A DNA stretch of 64,000 nt from Lacrimispora saccharolytica (GCA_016899975.1 JACJJN010000006.1:1-64000); one strand, 5' to 3'. Shown: positions 7,662 to 16,744, numbered from the stretch's first letter. Numbers and translations: made by a program. The notes: a model not told the origin generated them from the letters alone.

Positions 7662-8766
7662 CTCCGTCGTCGTCATCGTCGTCGCCGCCATCATCATCAT
7701 AGTTGCTGCCGCCATCGTCATAGTTGCTGCTTCCATCGCTGTAATCTGTCACGCCGTCATTGTTCGGGCCATAGTCCGTATCGTCATAATTGGTCACGCC
7801 GTCGTTGTTCGGACCGTAATCCGTATCGTCGTAATTGGTCACTCCGTCATTATTCGGACCGTAATCCGTATCGTCGTAATTGGTCACTCCGTCCTTATTC
7901 GGACCGTAATCCGTATCGTCATAGTTTGTCACCCCGTCGTTGTTCGGGCCGTAGTCCGTATCATCATCTGCCGCCGGAGCCTGTGTTGCAGCTGGAGCTT
8001 CTGTCGCAGCCGGTGCCTGCGTTGCAACTGGTGCCTGGGTGGCTGCCGGTGCTTTGGTTGCCTCCGGGGCTTTCGTTGCCTCCGGGGTCTTGGTTGCAGC
8101 TGGTGTCTGGGTGGCTGCCGGAGTCTCTGTTACGGAAACGGTAGACAGATAGTCGGTGTTTCCGTCATTTTCAGGACCATAATCCGTATCGATGTAATCG
8201 GTATTTCCATCACTGTTCATGCCGTAGTCCGTATTCTTGTCATCGTTCACCGACTGATCGCCATAATCGCTGGCTCCCTCAAGATCGACTTCTCCTTTCA
8301 GGGCTGCAGAACTCAGATAGCTGTTTACCTCCGCCACCATATTTCCGATAAAGTTTTCATCCGGCATAACCGAACCTTTTTCAATCTCGAGGATGATCTT
8401 CCGTTCTTCCCCTTCAACTTCCTCTGTAAAATACCCCGCGTCGTTCATCTGTACGATCAGATTTCTCACCACATCGCTGCATTCCTTGCCAATATAGCTG
8501 TCCGCATTTTCAATCAGGGTTTTTCCGTCGTCATTGACGCCTTCTACTTTGCTGACGATTCCATTCTCATCGTAGGAAACCGCGATCTCCGGATTGACCC
8601 GTACATAGATGGTTCCCTCTTTTGGAGCGGGCGTCGCAGTGACAGTGTTTGCGGAGGCTGCCGGAGTTTCATTTCCGGAGTTTGCGCCACAGGCTGCCAG
8701 CATTCCCACACATGCCGCCATACATAATGCTGTTCCGATCGTTGCCATAAAAGTTTTTTTCCTCAT
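7654..8766 (-). CDS. Lipoprotein with RsgI-like ectodomain and acidic DY repeats
   Basis: 370 residues. A lipoprotein signal ends in LAAC (Cys26). Residues 50-165 resemble the extracellular middle domain of RsgI anti-sigma factors (VRVNPEIAVSYDENGIVSKV, then VNDDGKTLI), including an Asn58-Pro59 pair at the position where RsgI proteins are known to self-cleave. An Ala/Thr/Pro linker (about 220-268) follows, then five 15-residue repeats of DTDYGPNNDGVTNY type and an Asp-run tail. It has no transmembrane or cytosolic domain, so it cannot bind SigI directly. AAAGGAG precedes the ATG, with a SigI-like promoter upstream. It overlaps the VTC gene, suggesting shared function. Confidence 0.8.
   Translation of the reverse strand: MRKKTFMATIGTALCMAACVGMLAACGANSGNETPAASANTVTATPAPKEGTIYVRVNPEIAVSYDENGIVSKVEGVNDDGKTLIENADSYIGKECSDVVRNLIVQMNDAGYFTEEVEGEERKIILEIEKGSVMPDENFIGNMVAEVNSYLSSAALKGEVDLEGASDYGDQSVNDDKNTDYGMNSDGNTDYIDTDYGPENDGNTDYLSTVSVTETPAATQTPAATKTPEATKAPEATKAPAATQAPVATQAPAATEAPAATQAPAADDDTDYGPNNDGVTNYDDTDYGPNKDGVTNYDDTDYGPNNDGVTNYDDTDYGPNNDGVTNYDDTDYGPNNDGVTDYSDGSSNYDDGGSNYDDDGGDDDDDDGDD
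7756..7970 (-). repeat. 45-bp tandem repeats encoding acidic 15-residue units
   Basis: Five head-to-tail 45-base units inside the lipoprotein gene, some nearly identical in DNA (for example the units starting at 7801 and 7846), each encoding a variant of DTDYGPNNDGVTNYD. The high DNA identity points to recent expansion and likely copy-number variation between strains. Confidence 0.85.
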
Positions 8767-8809
8767 ATCCTTTTTCTCCTTTGGATTTATTTTTTCTTTT
8801 GATTAAGGT

Positions 8810-8838
8810 TACGAAACCAAGGTGTGAAAAATCGGGGT
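8810..8838 (-). promoter_or_regulatory. Candidate SigI promoter for the lipoprotein-VTC-DUF4956-CotH operon
   Basis: On the minus strand ACCCCG (8838-8833), a 19-base spacer and CGTA (8813-8810). Bacillus SigI promoters are known to use an ACCCCC-type -35 and a CGAA -10, and clostridial SigI promoters a CGWA -10. A matching site stands before sigI. Distance to the ATG at 8766 is about 44 bases. Confidence 0.55.
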
Positions 8839-8860
8839 CGAAACAAATATTTTTTTAATT

Positions 8861-8997
8861 TTTTTATTCCCGCGGGCAACGAGCCAAGCGGACATGCTTG
8901 CATGTCCATTTGGCGACTGCCGCGAGGGTCAAATACCCCGCAGCTCTGCTGCACTACAAGTTTGATGCCCCGTAGCTTGCTGCGGGGTCTTTGACTT
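8861..8997. repeat. Double-hairpin intergenic repeat (family B), copy 1
   Basis: About 137 bases nearly identical to 19725-19860 and in the same orientation. It holds two palindromes: CCCGCGGGCAACGAGCCAAG...GGCGACTGCCGCGAGGG with an inner GGACATGC-TT-GCATGTCC, and GTCAAA-ACCCCGCAGC...GCTGCGGGGT..TTGAC. It starts exactly at the rsgI stop codon, so it probably forms the 3' end of the sigI-rsgI transcript. No coding capacity was found. Confidence 0.85.
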
Positions 8998-9940
8998 AAT
9001 CGTCATCGTCGCTGCCATCATCATCATCATTATCATCATCGTCACTATCGTTGTCGCTGTAACCGGAATCGCCTTCCGGTTCCGGCGCTTCATAGTCAGA
9101 TCTCCCGTCGTCATCCGGCACCGCCGCAGGAGCCTGAGTTGGCGCTGCTGTCGGCGCCTGGGTGGGCGCTGCCGTCGGTACCTGGGTGGGCGCTGCTGTC
9201 GGCGCCTGGGTGGGCACTGCCGTCGGTGCCTGGGTGGGCGCTGCCGTCGGTGTCTGCTCTGGTGCTTCTGTCGGGGTTGGTGTGGCTGTCGGAGTCGGGG
9301 TTGCCGGAAGTGTGATGACCACCTGTATCTCTTCCTCCGTCTCCTCTTTTCTCTCTTTTTCCTCCCGGGTCAGTACCTGCACCTCCAGATTCTGAGCCTC
9401 CATATGCTCCTGCAGCGTGCGGACCGCTTCCTTTTCGGTCTCTTCCGTCCAATCCTCATCTTCCGCAGCTGCCTCCAGGACGATTTCACCGCCTTCTGAC
9501 AAAAAGCCCAGCTCCACCGCACGATCCGCCAGTTCATCCGCTACCACCTGTTCGGATCGGTTTTTATAAGCCAGATCCTCAACCAGCCGTTCCCCATCGT
9601 CATTGGCAGCATGCAGTTCCAGGACACGCCCGGAACGGCTCAGTGTCATCTGCACACCGGGATTGATCTCCATGGCAAGCGTTCCGTATGCTGTATAATC
9701 CGGCACATACATTCCAAAATAAAGTCCCGCGCTTACCAGACAGAAACACGCTGCCGCAGCGATTCCGCCGATCAGCTTCCTGTTCTGGAAGAAAGGCTCC
9801 CTGCTGTGCTCCTTCATGACAACGATTTCCGTGACGGTCTCTCCAACCTGGTATCCAAGATTTGCAGCCCGAAGGAAGCGTCCCTCGGAATCCAGCAGTA
9901 CCGCATAACCCGGGTGTACTTCGATTACCAGATATTTCAT
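8996..9940 (-). CDS. rsgI: Anti-sigma-I factor RsgI
   Basis: 314 residues. An N-terminal cytosolic RsgI domain (1-45, VIEVHPGYAVLLDSEGRFL) that binds SigI, a transmembrane helix at about 57-78, then an extracellular RsgI middle domain with MEINPGVQMTLSRSGRVLEL and AANDDGERLVEDL. Asn93-Pro94 matches the known self-cleavage pair of RsgI proteins. After a charged helix come Pro/Thr/Ala repeats (TPTATPTPTEAP, TQAPTAVP), wall-spanning in character, and a C-terminal run of Asp. Clostridial relatives often end in a carbohydrate-binding module; here there is only the acidic tail. The ATG overlaps the sigI stop (ATGA). Confidence 0.92.
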   Translation of the reverse strand: MKYLVIEVHPGYAVLLDSEGRFLRAANLGYQVGETVTEIVVMKEHSREPFFQNRKLIGGIAAAACFCLVSAGLYFGMYVPDYTAYGTLAMEINPGVQMTLSRSGRVLELHAANDDGERLVEDLAYKNRSEQVVADELADRAVELGFLSEGGEIVLEAAAEDEDWTEETEKEAVRTLQEHMEAQNLEVQVLTREEKERKEETEEEIQVVITLPATPTPTATPTPTEAPEQTPTAAPTQAPTAVPTQAPTAAPTQVPTAAPTQAPTAAPTQAPAAVPDDDGRSDYEAPEPEGDSGYSDNDSDDDDNDDDDGSDDDD

Positions 9941-10671
9941 TGTCTACCACCGCCTTTTACCGGAGCAATCTGTTCCAGATGTCCTCGTATAATCTCATAT
10001 CCATTGGTAAATGCCAGCAGGACCGCCACCAGATATTTTCTGTGGCGCTCCAGGGTTTTTCTGCTGACTCCTGACTTTTCTTCAATTTTGCTCATTGGAA
10101 GTTTTCCGGTTCTGAGCATATCCTCCAGAAGCTCCGGATGATTCACCGCGCACTCCAGAACCGAATGACACGCTTTCAGCGTTCTCTCCTGCCGGGGACA
10201 GTTTTCGGCAATTTCCGTAAATGAAAGAGAAAATCTGCCGAGCTGCCGTCCAAACTCTTCAATCTCCTCCCTTGCAGCAGTGTTGGAAATCCGCTCATGG
10301 ATCTCATCTCTTCCGTCAGAGTGCCAGTCCTGAAATTCCGTGTCGTCCTCCTCGGATACCGGCTGATTCAGCGAGATCAGGCCCCTGTGTCTCTTCTCTT
10401 TCCGATAAAAATCGATCAGCCGGTTCCGGATATTTCTTCCTGCATATTTCAGAAAATTTCCTCTTGTTCTCTCATAGGCAAGCACCGATTCGTGAAAAGC
10501 CATCATCGCAATGCTCAGTTCGTCATCCTGTCCTTCCACAGGAATGCGCTGCATAAATTTCGCCGTCTCCACCTTAATAAATCCCATATACTGGCGAATC
10601 AGCGCATCTGCCTCTTCCGTATCTTTTTTCGCCGCATATACCTGCCCGACAATCTGATGTTCCGCTCCCAT
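9937..10671 (-). CDS. sigI: RNA polymerase sigma-I factor
   Basis: 244 residues with SigI family landmarks: ADALIRQYMGFIKVETAKFM, DDELSIAMMAFHESVLAYE and GNFLKYAGRNIRNRLIDFYRKEKRH (region 2), and a C-terminal helix-turn-helix (KIEEKSGVSRKTLERHRKYL) with a long tail. SigI factors are held inactive by a membrane RsgI and released by an external signal. The start has AGGGGGAT 4 bases before the ATG and a SigI-like promoter 22 bases upstream, implying autoregulation. Its overlap with rsgI gives balanced synthesis of sigma and anti-sigma. Confidence 0.93.
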   Translation of the reverse strand: MGAEHQIVGQVYAAKKDTEEADALIRQYMGFIKVETAKFMQRIPVEGQDDELSIAMMAFHESVLAYERTRGNFLKYAGRNIRNRLIDFYRKEKRHRGLISLNQPVSEEDDTEFQDWHSDGRDEIHERISNTAAREEIEEFGRQLGRFSLSFTEIAENCPRQERTLKACHSVLECAVNHPELLEDMLRTGKLPMSKIEEKSGVSRKTLERHRKYLVAVLLAFTNGYEIIRGHLEQIAPVKGGGRQ

Positions 10672-10692
10672 AGAAATCCCCCTGTATAGGAA

Positions 10693-10720
10693 TACGTGAA
10701 TTTTCCCCGATTTCCGGGGT
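10693..10720 (-). promoter_or_regulatory. Candidate SigI promoter before sigI
   Basis: Minus strand ACCCCG (10720-10715), 18-base spacer, CGTA (10696-10693). The design matches the site at 8810-8838. A CCCCG...CGGGG hairpin overlaps it. The rest of the 309-base gap to the ATPase operon is AT-rich and holds only the terminator at 10922-10968. Confidence 0.55.
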
Positions 10721-10921
10721 AGATTGTTCCTGAAACGTGTAAAATCTCATGTTAATCCTATCAGTTTCTCCTATTCTCTTCTATCAACACAGGGTTAAAT
10801 CTATTTTAAATCCATGTAAAGCAAATTCTGGTATAAGACCTCATGAAATTAGGAACGAAGATTTCCTGATCCTGCATCGTCCACACAGTATTACGAGACT
10901 ATTTACCGATTTGATTCCATG

Positions 10922-10968
10922 AAAAAAAGACCTGTCATCGCCAATTATCTGACGGACGGGTCTTTTCT
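10922..10968 (-). terminator. Terminator of the V-ATPase operon
   Basis: Minus strand AAAAGACCCGTCCGTC pairs with GACAGGTCTTT across about 15 bases and runs into a T-rich tail (CTTTTTTTC), just past the subunit D stop. Confidence 0.85.
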
Positions 10969-10983
10969 AAAAGTAAGGATTTG

Positions 10984-11634
10984 TTAAGGTGTTCCGAGAA
11001 TCTCTTTCAGCATCATATCCTTCACCTTCAGCAGGCGGATCTGGGAACTCCTCTCGTTCTCATCCAGCTTCATCGTGATATAGCGGATGCTCTCCCGGGT
11101 CTCCGGAATCATGACATGCTCCAGTGCATTGACTCTCCTGCGGGTCTTCTCGATCTCCGCCGCCAGCAGCTGGCAGGCTTTTTCCTTTTCCGCCAGTTCC
11201 AGCATCTGGGGCAGCACATCCGCCAGCGATCTTACCGCGTCGTCCAGATCCCCGGATGTAAAAGCGAATCCATAGGAATAAATATCGTTGGGATCCGCTG
11301 TCCTGGTCCGGTATTCAAACACCGGGATCTCCACGCTCATGACATTTTTTCTCTCTGCTTCCAGATAAACCTCCTGCTTCGGCGCCATCAGCGCCGTGTG
11401 GAGCGCCTCCTCCGGCATGGAAGCCTTTGCCGTGACAAAATTGGCGTTTGCCTTTCTTATGCCTTCCTCCACTGCTTTCCGCAGTTCCATGTTTTCCTTT
11501 GCCAGATCCAGAAACTGACGCATCAGCTCATCCCGCTTATCCTTCAGCAGTTTATGTCCGCGGACCGCAGTGACCAGTTTCTTTTTCAGCCTGGTCAGCT
11601 CCATCCGGGTGGGCGTTGTCTGTGTCACTGCCAC
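10984..11634 (-). CDS. ntpD: V-type ATP synthase subunit D
   Basis: 216 residues forming the central rotor shaft. It opens with TPTRMELTRLKKKLVTAVRGHKLLKDKRDEL, the signature first long helix, and ends in a second long helix (ARRVNALEHVMIPETRESIRYI type). The start is a GTG directly after the TAA of subunit B (AGAGGTGAAGCG upstream), so translation is coupled. It is the last gene of the nine-gene operon, and the terminator follows at once. Confidence 0.93.
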   Translation of the reverse strand: MAVTQTTPTRMELTRLKKKLVTAVRGHKLLKDKRDELMRQFLDLAKENMELRKAVEEGIRKANANFVTAKASMPEEALHTALMAPKQEVYLEAERKNVMSVEIPVFEYRTRTADPNDIYSYGFAFTSGDLDDAVRSLADVLPQMLELAEKEKACQLLAAEIEKTRRRVNALEHVMIPETRESIRYITMKLDENERSSQIRLLKVKDMMLKEILGTP

Positions 11635-13041
11635 TTACGCTTCACCTCTTTTCGATTCCCTGTCCTGCTCTGCCGGTACATAGTACTGGTCCAGGTATTT
11701 GTCGTCAATCCGTTTCAGTTCACTTCTGGGCAGGATACCCAGCAGCTTCCATCCAATCTCCAGTGTCTCCTCGATGGTACGGTCTGTGGTATACCCCTGG
11801 CTGACATATTCCTTCTCGAAGGCGTCGGCAAACTTCGCATACAGAAGATCCGTGTCGGACAGCGCCGCCTCACCCAGGATCACCATCAGCTCCCTGGCAT
11901 CCTTTCCCCGGGCATACGCGGCAAACAGCTGGTTCATCGTATTGGAGTGATCAGCCCTCGTCTTGCCTTCCCCGATTCCCTTGTCCTTCAAGCGGGATAG
12001 GGACGGAAGCACATCGATGGGCGGAGTCACGCCTTTGTGATACAGGTCGCGGCTTAAGATAATCTGACCTTCCGTGATATATCCGGTCAGGTCAGGGATC
12101 GGATGGGTCTTGTCGTCCTCCGGCATGGTGAGGATCGGGATCATCGTGATGGAGCCGTCTTTTCCCTTCTGCCGTCCCGCACGCTCATAGAGGGAAGCCA
12201 GGTCCGTATACATGTATCCGGGATATCCGCGGCGTCCCGGCACTTCCTTGCGGGCGGCAGACACCTCACGCAGAGCGTCCGCATAGTTGGTGATATCCGT
12301 CAGGATGACCAGAACATGCATCCCTTCTTCAAACGCAAGGTACTCCGCCGCCGTCAGCGCCATGCGCGGCGTCGCGATACGTTCTACCGCCGGATCGTTG
12401 GCAAGATTCACAAACAATACGGTACGGTCGATGGCTCCCGTCTCCTGAAAACTCTCGATAAAAAAATTGGATTCCTCAAACGTAATACCCATCGCGGCAA
12501 AAACCACCGCGAACTTTTCATCTTTTCCCCTCACCTTTGCCTGACGGGCAATCTGTGCCGCCAGCTGCGCGTGGGGCATACCGGACGCGGAAAAGATCGG
12601 CAGCTTCTGCCCGCGGACCAGTGTATTCAATCCATCGATGGCGGAAATCCCTGTCTGGATAAACTCCTGAGGATAACTTCTCGCCGCCGGGTTCATCGGC
12701 AGACCGTTGATATCCCGGCGTTCTTCCGGCAGGATCTCCGGACCGCCGTCGATGGGCTGTCCCAGCCCGTCAAAGACACGTCCCAGCATATCCGGCGATA
12801 CGCCAAGCTCCATGGTCCTGCCCAGAAAACGCACCTTACTGTTGGACAGATTGATGCCTGCCGCGTTTTCAAACAGCTGCAGCAGCGCTGTGTTTCCGTC
12901 CACTTCCAGCACCTTGCAGCGGCGTTTTTCCCCGTTCGCCAGCTCTATTTCTCCCAGTTCGTCGTAGGTGACGTTTTCCACTCCCTGTACCAGCATCAGA
13001 GGACCGGCTACTTCCTGTATGGTCCTGTATTCCTTCGGCAT
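11635..13041 (-). CDS. ntpB: V-type ATP synthase subunit B
   Basis: 468 residues, the non-catalytic nucleotide-binding subunit of the V1 hexamer. Seen: [61 protein letters not shown] in place of a functional Walker A, and the [24 protein letters not shown] block. The ATG is one base after the stop of subunit A, with GGAGGATTTGTAAC before it. Length and order match enterococcal NtpB. Confidence 0.95.
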   Translation of the reverse strand: MPKEYRTIQEVAGPLMLVQGVENVTYDELGEIELANGEKRRCKVLEVDGNTALLQLFENAAGINLSNSKVRFLGRTMELGVSPDMLGRVFDGLGQPIDGGPEILPEERRDINGLPMNPAARSYPQEFIQTGISAIDGLNTLVRGQKLPIFSASGMPHAQLAAQIARQAKVRGKDEKFAVVFAAMGITFEESNFFIESFQETGAIDRTVLFVNLANDPAVERIATPRMALTAAEYLAFEEGMHVLVILTDITNYADALREVSAARKEVPGRRGYPGYMYTDLASLYERAGRQKGKDGSITMIPILTMPEDDKTHPIPDLTGYITEGQIILSRDLYHKGVTPPIDVLPSLSRLKDKGIGEGKTRADHSNTMNQLFAAYARGKDARELMVILGEAALSDTDLLYAKFADAFEKEYVSQGYTTDRTIEETLEIGWKLLGILPRSELKRIDDKYLDQYYVPAEQDRESKRGEA

Positions 13042-13042
13042 G

Positions 13043-14809
13043 TTACAAATCCTCCTTTCCGATCAGCCCGGAAATCTCCGCTGCCAGTTCCTTCACAACT
13101 GCCTCATACTGTACGTCCAGCTGATCTTCCGGCGTATATTTGTATCGTCCGATCTGTTCACGGACGCTCATTTTGATCAGGTCATTCACCGCCGCCCCTT
13201 CCTTCAGCGCCTCGACGGATTTGTCATAGAACCCAAGCACCAGCTTCATCATCAGATGCTGCTTCTTCAGGGAGGTATAGGTGTCAATCTCATGGAAGGA
13301 GTTTTGATGGAGAAAATCCTCACGGATGGAACGTGCCGCCTCCATCTTCAGGCGGTCGCCCGCGGAAAGGGCGTCCATACCGACCATCTTCACGATTTCC
13401 TCCAGTTCCGCCTCATCCTGCAGCAGCGCCATCATTTCCTGACGGCAGCTCATCCAGTCTCCGGCAACATTGGCGTTGAACCATTTCTCCATATCATTCA
13501 GATACAGGGAATAACTCTTCAGCCAGTTGATCGCCGGGAAATGCCGTTTATAGGCAAGCGCGGAATCCAGGCCCCAGAACACCTTGACGATCCGAAGGGT
13601 TGCCTGAGAAACCGGTTCCGAAATATCGCCGCCGGGAGGTGACACAGCGCCGATCACAGACAGCGCGCCTTCCCGGCCTTCCTTTCCAAGGGTGACCACA
13701 TCCCCCGCACGCTCGTAGAACTGCGCCAGACGGCTTCCCAGATAAGCCGGATACCCTTCCTCGCCCGGCATCTCTTCCAGACGGCCGGACATCTCCCGGA
13801 GCGCCTCCGCCCAGCGTGAGGTGGAATCCGCCATCAGCGCAACGGAATATCCCATATCACGGAAATATTCCGCAATGGTGATCCCTGTGTAAATGGAAGC
13901 CTCCCGGGCGGCAACCGGCATATCGGAGGTGTTGGCGATCAGAACCGTCCTCTGCATCAGAGACTGCCCGGTCTTGGGATCCTTCAGCTCCGGAAATTCA
14001 TTGAGAACGTCTGTCATCTCATTTCCCCGCTCTCCGCAGCCGATATAGACGACGATATCCGCTTCCGCCCACTTTGCCAGCTGGTGCTGGATCACGGTCT
14101 TTCCGCTTCCGAACGGTCCCGGAACAGCAGCCACACCGCCGCGGGCGATGGGGAAAAACGTATCCACCACCCGCTGTCCTGTGATCAGCGGGGTGCGCGG
14201 CGGAAGCTTTCTGCTGTAAGGCCGCCCGCGGCGGACCGGCCATTTCTGCATCAGCGCCACTTCCCTGTCCCCGTCCGCCGTCTCGATCACCGCCACCGTT
14301 TCCTCAACAGTGAAACTGCCCGCCTGGATGGATTTCACCCTGCCGCTGATACCGTAAGGCACCATGATTTTCTGTTCCACCACGATGGTCTCCTGTACCG
14401 TTCCCAGCACATCGCCCGGCTCCACCTCATCCCCCGGCTTCGCCGCCGGCACGAACTCCCATCGGATATCCCTTTTCAGGGAAGGAACTTCAACCCCTCT
14501 TTTCAGACTGGTTCCCGAAACCTTCCGGATATCATCCAGCGGACGCTGAATCCCGTCATAAATGCTGGCGATCAGGCCGGGACCAAGCTCCACGGACAGA
14601 GGCATTCCGGTAGACTCCACCGGCTCACCCGGTCCAAGCCCGGAAGTCTCCTCATATACCTGGATGGAAGCCTCGTCCCCGTGCATCTCTATGATCTCTC
14701 CGATCAGCCTCTGTTGGCTGACGCGGACGACATCAAACATATTGGCATCCCTCATGCCAGTCGCGATGACCAGCGGACCTGCGACTTTTTTGATCACTCC
14801 TGTACTCAT
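13043..14809 (-). CDS. ntpA: V-type ATP synthase catalytic subunit A
   Basis: 588 residues, the catalytic ATPase subunit. Seen: Walker [18 protein letters not shown] near residue 233, the [29 protein letters not shown] block, the A-type insertion before the P-loop ([19 protein letters not shown]) and [20 protein letters not shown] with the catalytic Glu. The ATG at 14809 is 55 bases after the subunit F stop; no terminator is seen there. Confidence 0.96.
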   Translation of the reverse strand: MSTGVIKKVAGPLVIATGMRDANMFDVVRVSQQRLIGEIIEMHGDEASIQVYEETSGLGPGEPVESTGMPLSVELGPGLIASIYDGIQRPLDDIRKVSGTSLKRGVEVPSLKRDIRWEFVPAAKPGDEVEPGDVLGTVQETIVVEQKIMVPYGISGRVKSIQAGSFTVEETVAVIETADGDREVALMQKWPVRRGRPYSRKLPPRTPLITGQRVVDTFFPIARGGVAAVPGPFGSGKTVIQHQLAKWAEADIVVYIGCGERGNEMTDVLNEFPELKDPKTGQSLMQRTVLIANTSDMPVAAREASIYTGITIAEYFRDMGYSVALMADSTSRWAEALREMSGRLEEMPGEEGYPAYLGSRLAQFYERAGDVVTLGKEGREGALSVIGAVSPPGGDISEPVSQATLRIVKVFWGLDSALAYKRHFPAINWLKSYSLYLNDMEKWFNANVAGDWMSCRQEMMALLQDEAELEEIVKMVGMDALSAGDRLKMEAARSIREDFLHQNSFHEIDTYTSLKKQHLMMKLVLGFYDKSVEALKEGAAVNDLIKMSVREQIGRYKYTPEDQLDVQYEAVVKELAAEISGLIGKEDL

Positions 14810-14864
14810 CTGTTGCCATCACCTGCTTTCTCTTACTTTTCGTAACTTTTCACTACCTTCTCAG

Positions 14865-15188
14865 TTACTGCTTTTCACTGAACAGGATATCGGAACCGAC
14901 CGCCTGCTCCACGGATTTTTTTACACCTGCTACCCCTGCCCCCGTATTTCCGGAAACTCCTGGAATCTGGATCAATGCTGGAAGAAATCGACCTTTATAT
15001 CGCTCAATTTCTTCCGGAAGCGCCGCCGCCAGGGCTTCCGTAATATAAATCACGGCGTAACCGCTGTCTGTCAGCTTTCGTAGCCGGGCTTTTCCCTCCC
15101 CGGGTGTCGCCGCCGGAAACGTATCCACGCCAAGGGCGGCAAACCCATAGATACTGTCGTAAGCGCCGAGCACCGCTGTCTTATACAT
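14865..15188 (-). CDS. ntpG: V-type ATP synthase subunit F
   Basis: 107 residues, the small rotor subunit bound to D (named NtpG in Enterococcus). Seen: AVLGAYDSIYGFAALGVDTF near the start, YAVIYITEALAA in the middle and LPALIQIPGVSGNTG toward the end, the usual Rossmann-like fold. The start overlaps the end of the subunit C gene by 8 bases. Confidence 0.9.
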   Translation of the reverse strand: MYKTAVLGAYDSIYGFAALGVDTFPAATPGEGKARLRKLTDSGYAVIYITEALAAALPEEIERYKGRFLPALIQIPGVSGNTGAGVAGVKKSVEQAVGSDILFSEKQ

Positions 15189-16149
15189 ACATTTCCCTTA
15201 CCCTTTCCCGGATCACCGCATCCGGAAGGCCGCTCTGCTTTCCGGTGAGTATCATCCGCACATTCTTGATCTCATTTTCTCTCGCCAGCACATATGCCGC
15301 CAGCGGTCCCGCGGAAAACGCCCGGTATTTCTGCGGCCGGATCGCCCGGATAATCCTGTTGTCGCACCACCGCTCAAAGGCGGAGCCGGATTCGTTCCAG
15401 GCGTCCACCGCCTCCTGAAATCCTTCCTGAACCAGTGCCGCGCAAACTGCCTCCACACCGGACAGCGCCGCCGTCGTCAGCGCGGACACACTCACCGACC
15501 TGCATGGAACCAGCGCCCGTTCCAGAAACGCCCGGCTCTTTCCGGTCCGTGCCCCGCGGATGGCGATCCTGATATCCGCTGTCGCAACAAAATCCTCGGC
15601 ATACGCACGGATCACTTCCTCGCCGGACCTTCTGCCTGCCTGTCCGATGGCATCCAGTGCGGCGCGGTCCACAATGATATCGCAGAGCTGTCCGTCCCTG
15701 GCCTGAAGCATCGTCTCCAGAGCTTCCGCTGCCGCCTGGCGCATATGCTCCGGCAAAGCGGAAAAATCTTTCTCCTGAAGGATTTCCCGCATCGTTTCCC
15801 CGGAAATGAATGTGTCATCATAATAAATCTCCGCATTCGCCTTCCCTGCGCAGACTTCCTTGACCGCCGCTTTCAGATTGTGATAAAGATGGGGATATGA
15901 CAGCACCTCCAGCACCGAGGGTTCCACCTTCAGGTCACGGATGACCTCCCAGGTCTTTTCCGTCTCCCGCTTCAGCATCCTGCCTGCATCCCTTCCGGTA
16001 TCGCTGTCGCCCCAGCCCTTTTCCGCCAGAAAATCCAGCGCGCCCTCGTAAGTTTGGCACGCCAGCAGCTGCCCGATCACGCTTTCCGTGAACAATGCAG
16101 TTTCCAGAGAACGGATACGGGCAACGGCGTATACATAATTATCTGCCAT
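15181..16149 (-). CDS. ntpC: V-type ATP synthase subunit C
   Basis: 322 residues of the funnel-shaped subunit C/AC39-type protein linking the rotor ring to the central stalk. Seen: YVYAVARIRSLETALF at the start, SVLEVLSYPHLYHNLKAAVKEV, and the C-terminal RAIRPQKYRAFSAGPLAAYV and ARENEIKNVRMILTGKQSG. The ATG at 16149 is chosen because GGAGGGAGAGCG stands just before it; an ATG at 16173 lacks such a site. It overlaps the end of the E gene by 11 bases. Confidence 0.9.
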   Translation of the reverse strand: MADNYVYAVARIRSLETALFTESVIGQLLACQTYEGALDFLAEKGWGDSDTGRDAGRMLKRETEKTWEVIRDLKVEPSVLEVLSYPHLYHNLKAAVKEVCAGKANAEIYYDDTFISGETMREILQEKDFSALPEHMRQAAAEALETMLQARDGQLCDIIVDRAALDAIGQAGRRSGEEVIRAYAEDFVATADIRIAIRGARTGKSRAFLERALVPCRSVSVSALTTAALSGVEAVCAALVQEGFQEAVDAWNESGSAFERWCDNRIIRAIRPQKYRAFSAGPLAAYVLARENEIKNVRMILTGKQSGLPDAVIRERVREMYV

Positions 16150-16744
16150 CGCTCTCCCTCCATAACCGATCATTCACCACATCCTGCAGTTCGTTCCATC
16201 GACCGGCAAACAGCGCATCCAACGTACAGTTTTCCTCGATCCCTCCGTAGGACAAAAGAAATCCGTCCGCTATGGATGGGTCTTCTCTCAGTTCGATCGC
16301 ACCGCCTGTTTCTCTGGCGATTTTCTTTATTTCCTTTTCAAAATCCCCCGGCATCCTCTGGTAATCCCGGGAGCCCAGGAACATCACTCCGCATTCTCCG
16401 CGGACACAGCGGGGAAAAATTGTTTTTAATGCCCCGAAATATTCCTTCTCATCGGTCTCCCGCATTTTTTTCTTCGCCTTTCCGATCAGATCCCGGACAA
16501 TCTCCTGTTTTGCTTCCAGGACCGCACGGCTTCTCTCCTGATCCCTTTTGGAACTTTCCCGGTTTCTCAGTTCCTCCAGTTCCCGCTCCATCGAGGATAC
16601 GGCTTTTTCTTCCCACGCCTCCGCCTCTTTCAACGCGCGGACTCTTATTTTTTCCGCTTCCTCCGCCGCCTGATGTTCCATCTTTTTCGCTTCCTCACGA
16701 GCCTGTGCCAGAATCTGTCCGGTGATTTTCTCCAGTCCATTCAT
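16139..16744 (-). CDS. ntpE: V-type ATP synthase subunit E
   Basis: 201 residues. A long charged helix (about 1-95, rich in Glu, Lys, Ala) forms half of the peripheral stalk; a compact C-terminal domain (about 100-200, DPSIADGFLLSYGGIEENCTLDALF) binds the head. The ATG at 16744 gives the typical MNGLEKITGQIL start; GGAGG lies 13 bases upstream, a slightly long spacing. An ATG at 16777 is an alternative. It is the partner of subunit H (19394-19702). Confidence 0.88.
   Translation of the reverse strand: MNGLEKITGQILAQAREEAKKMEHQAAEEAEKIRVRALKEAEAWEEKAVSSMERELEELRNRESSKRDQERSRAVLEAKQEIVRDLIGKAKKKMRETDEKEYFGALKTIFPRCVRGECGVMFLGSRDYQRMPGDFEKEIKKIARETGGAIELREDPSIADGFLLSYGGIEENCTLDALFAGRWNELQDVVNDRLWRESDGR

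Noticed and set aside
7756-7970. Regular 45-bp repeats considered as a CRISPR array
   Set aside because: Units are contiguous, without variable spacers, and are in frame inside a coding sequence.
6906-8144. A 412-residue His/Arg/Ser-rich plus-strand frame
   Set aside because: It is the complement of the VTC gene and of the repetitive Asp/Tyr codons of the lipoprotein gene; composition reflects the repeats.
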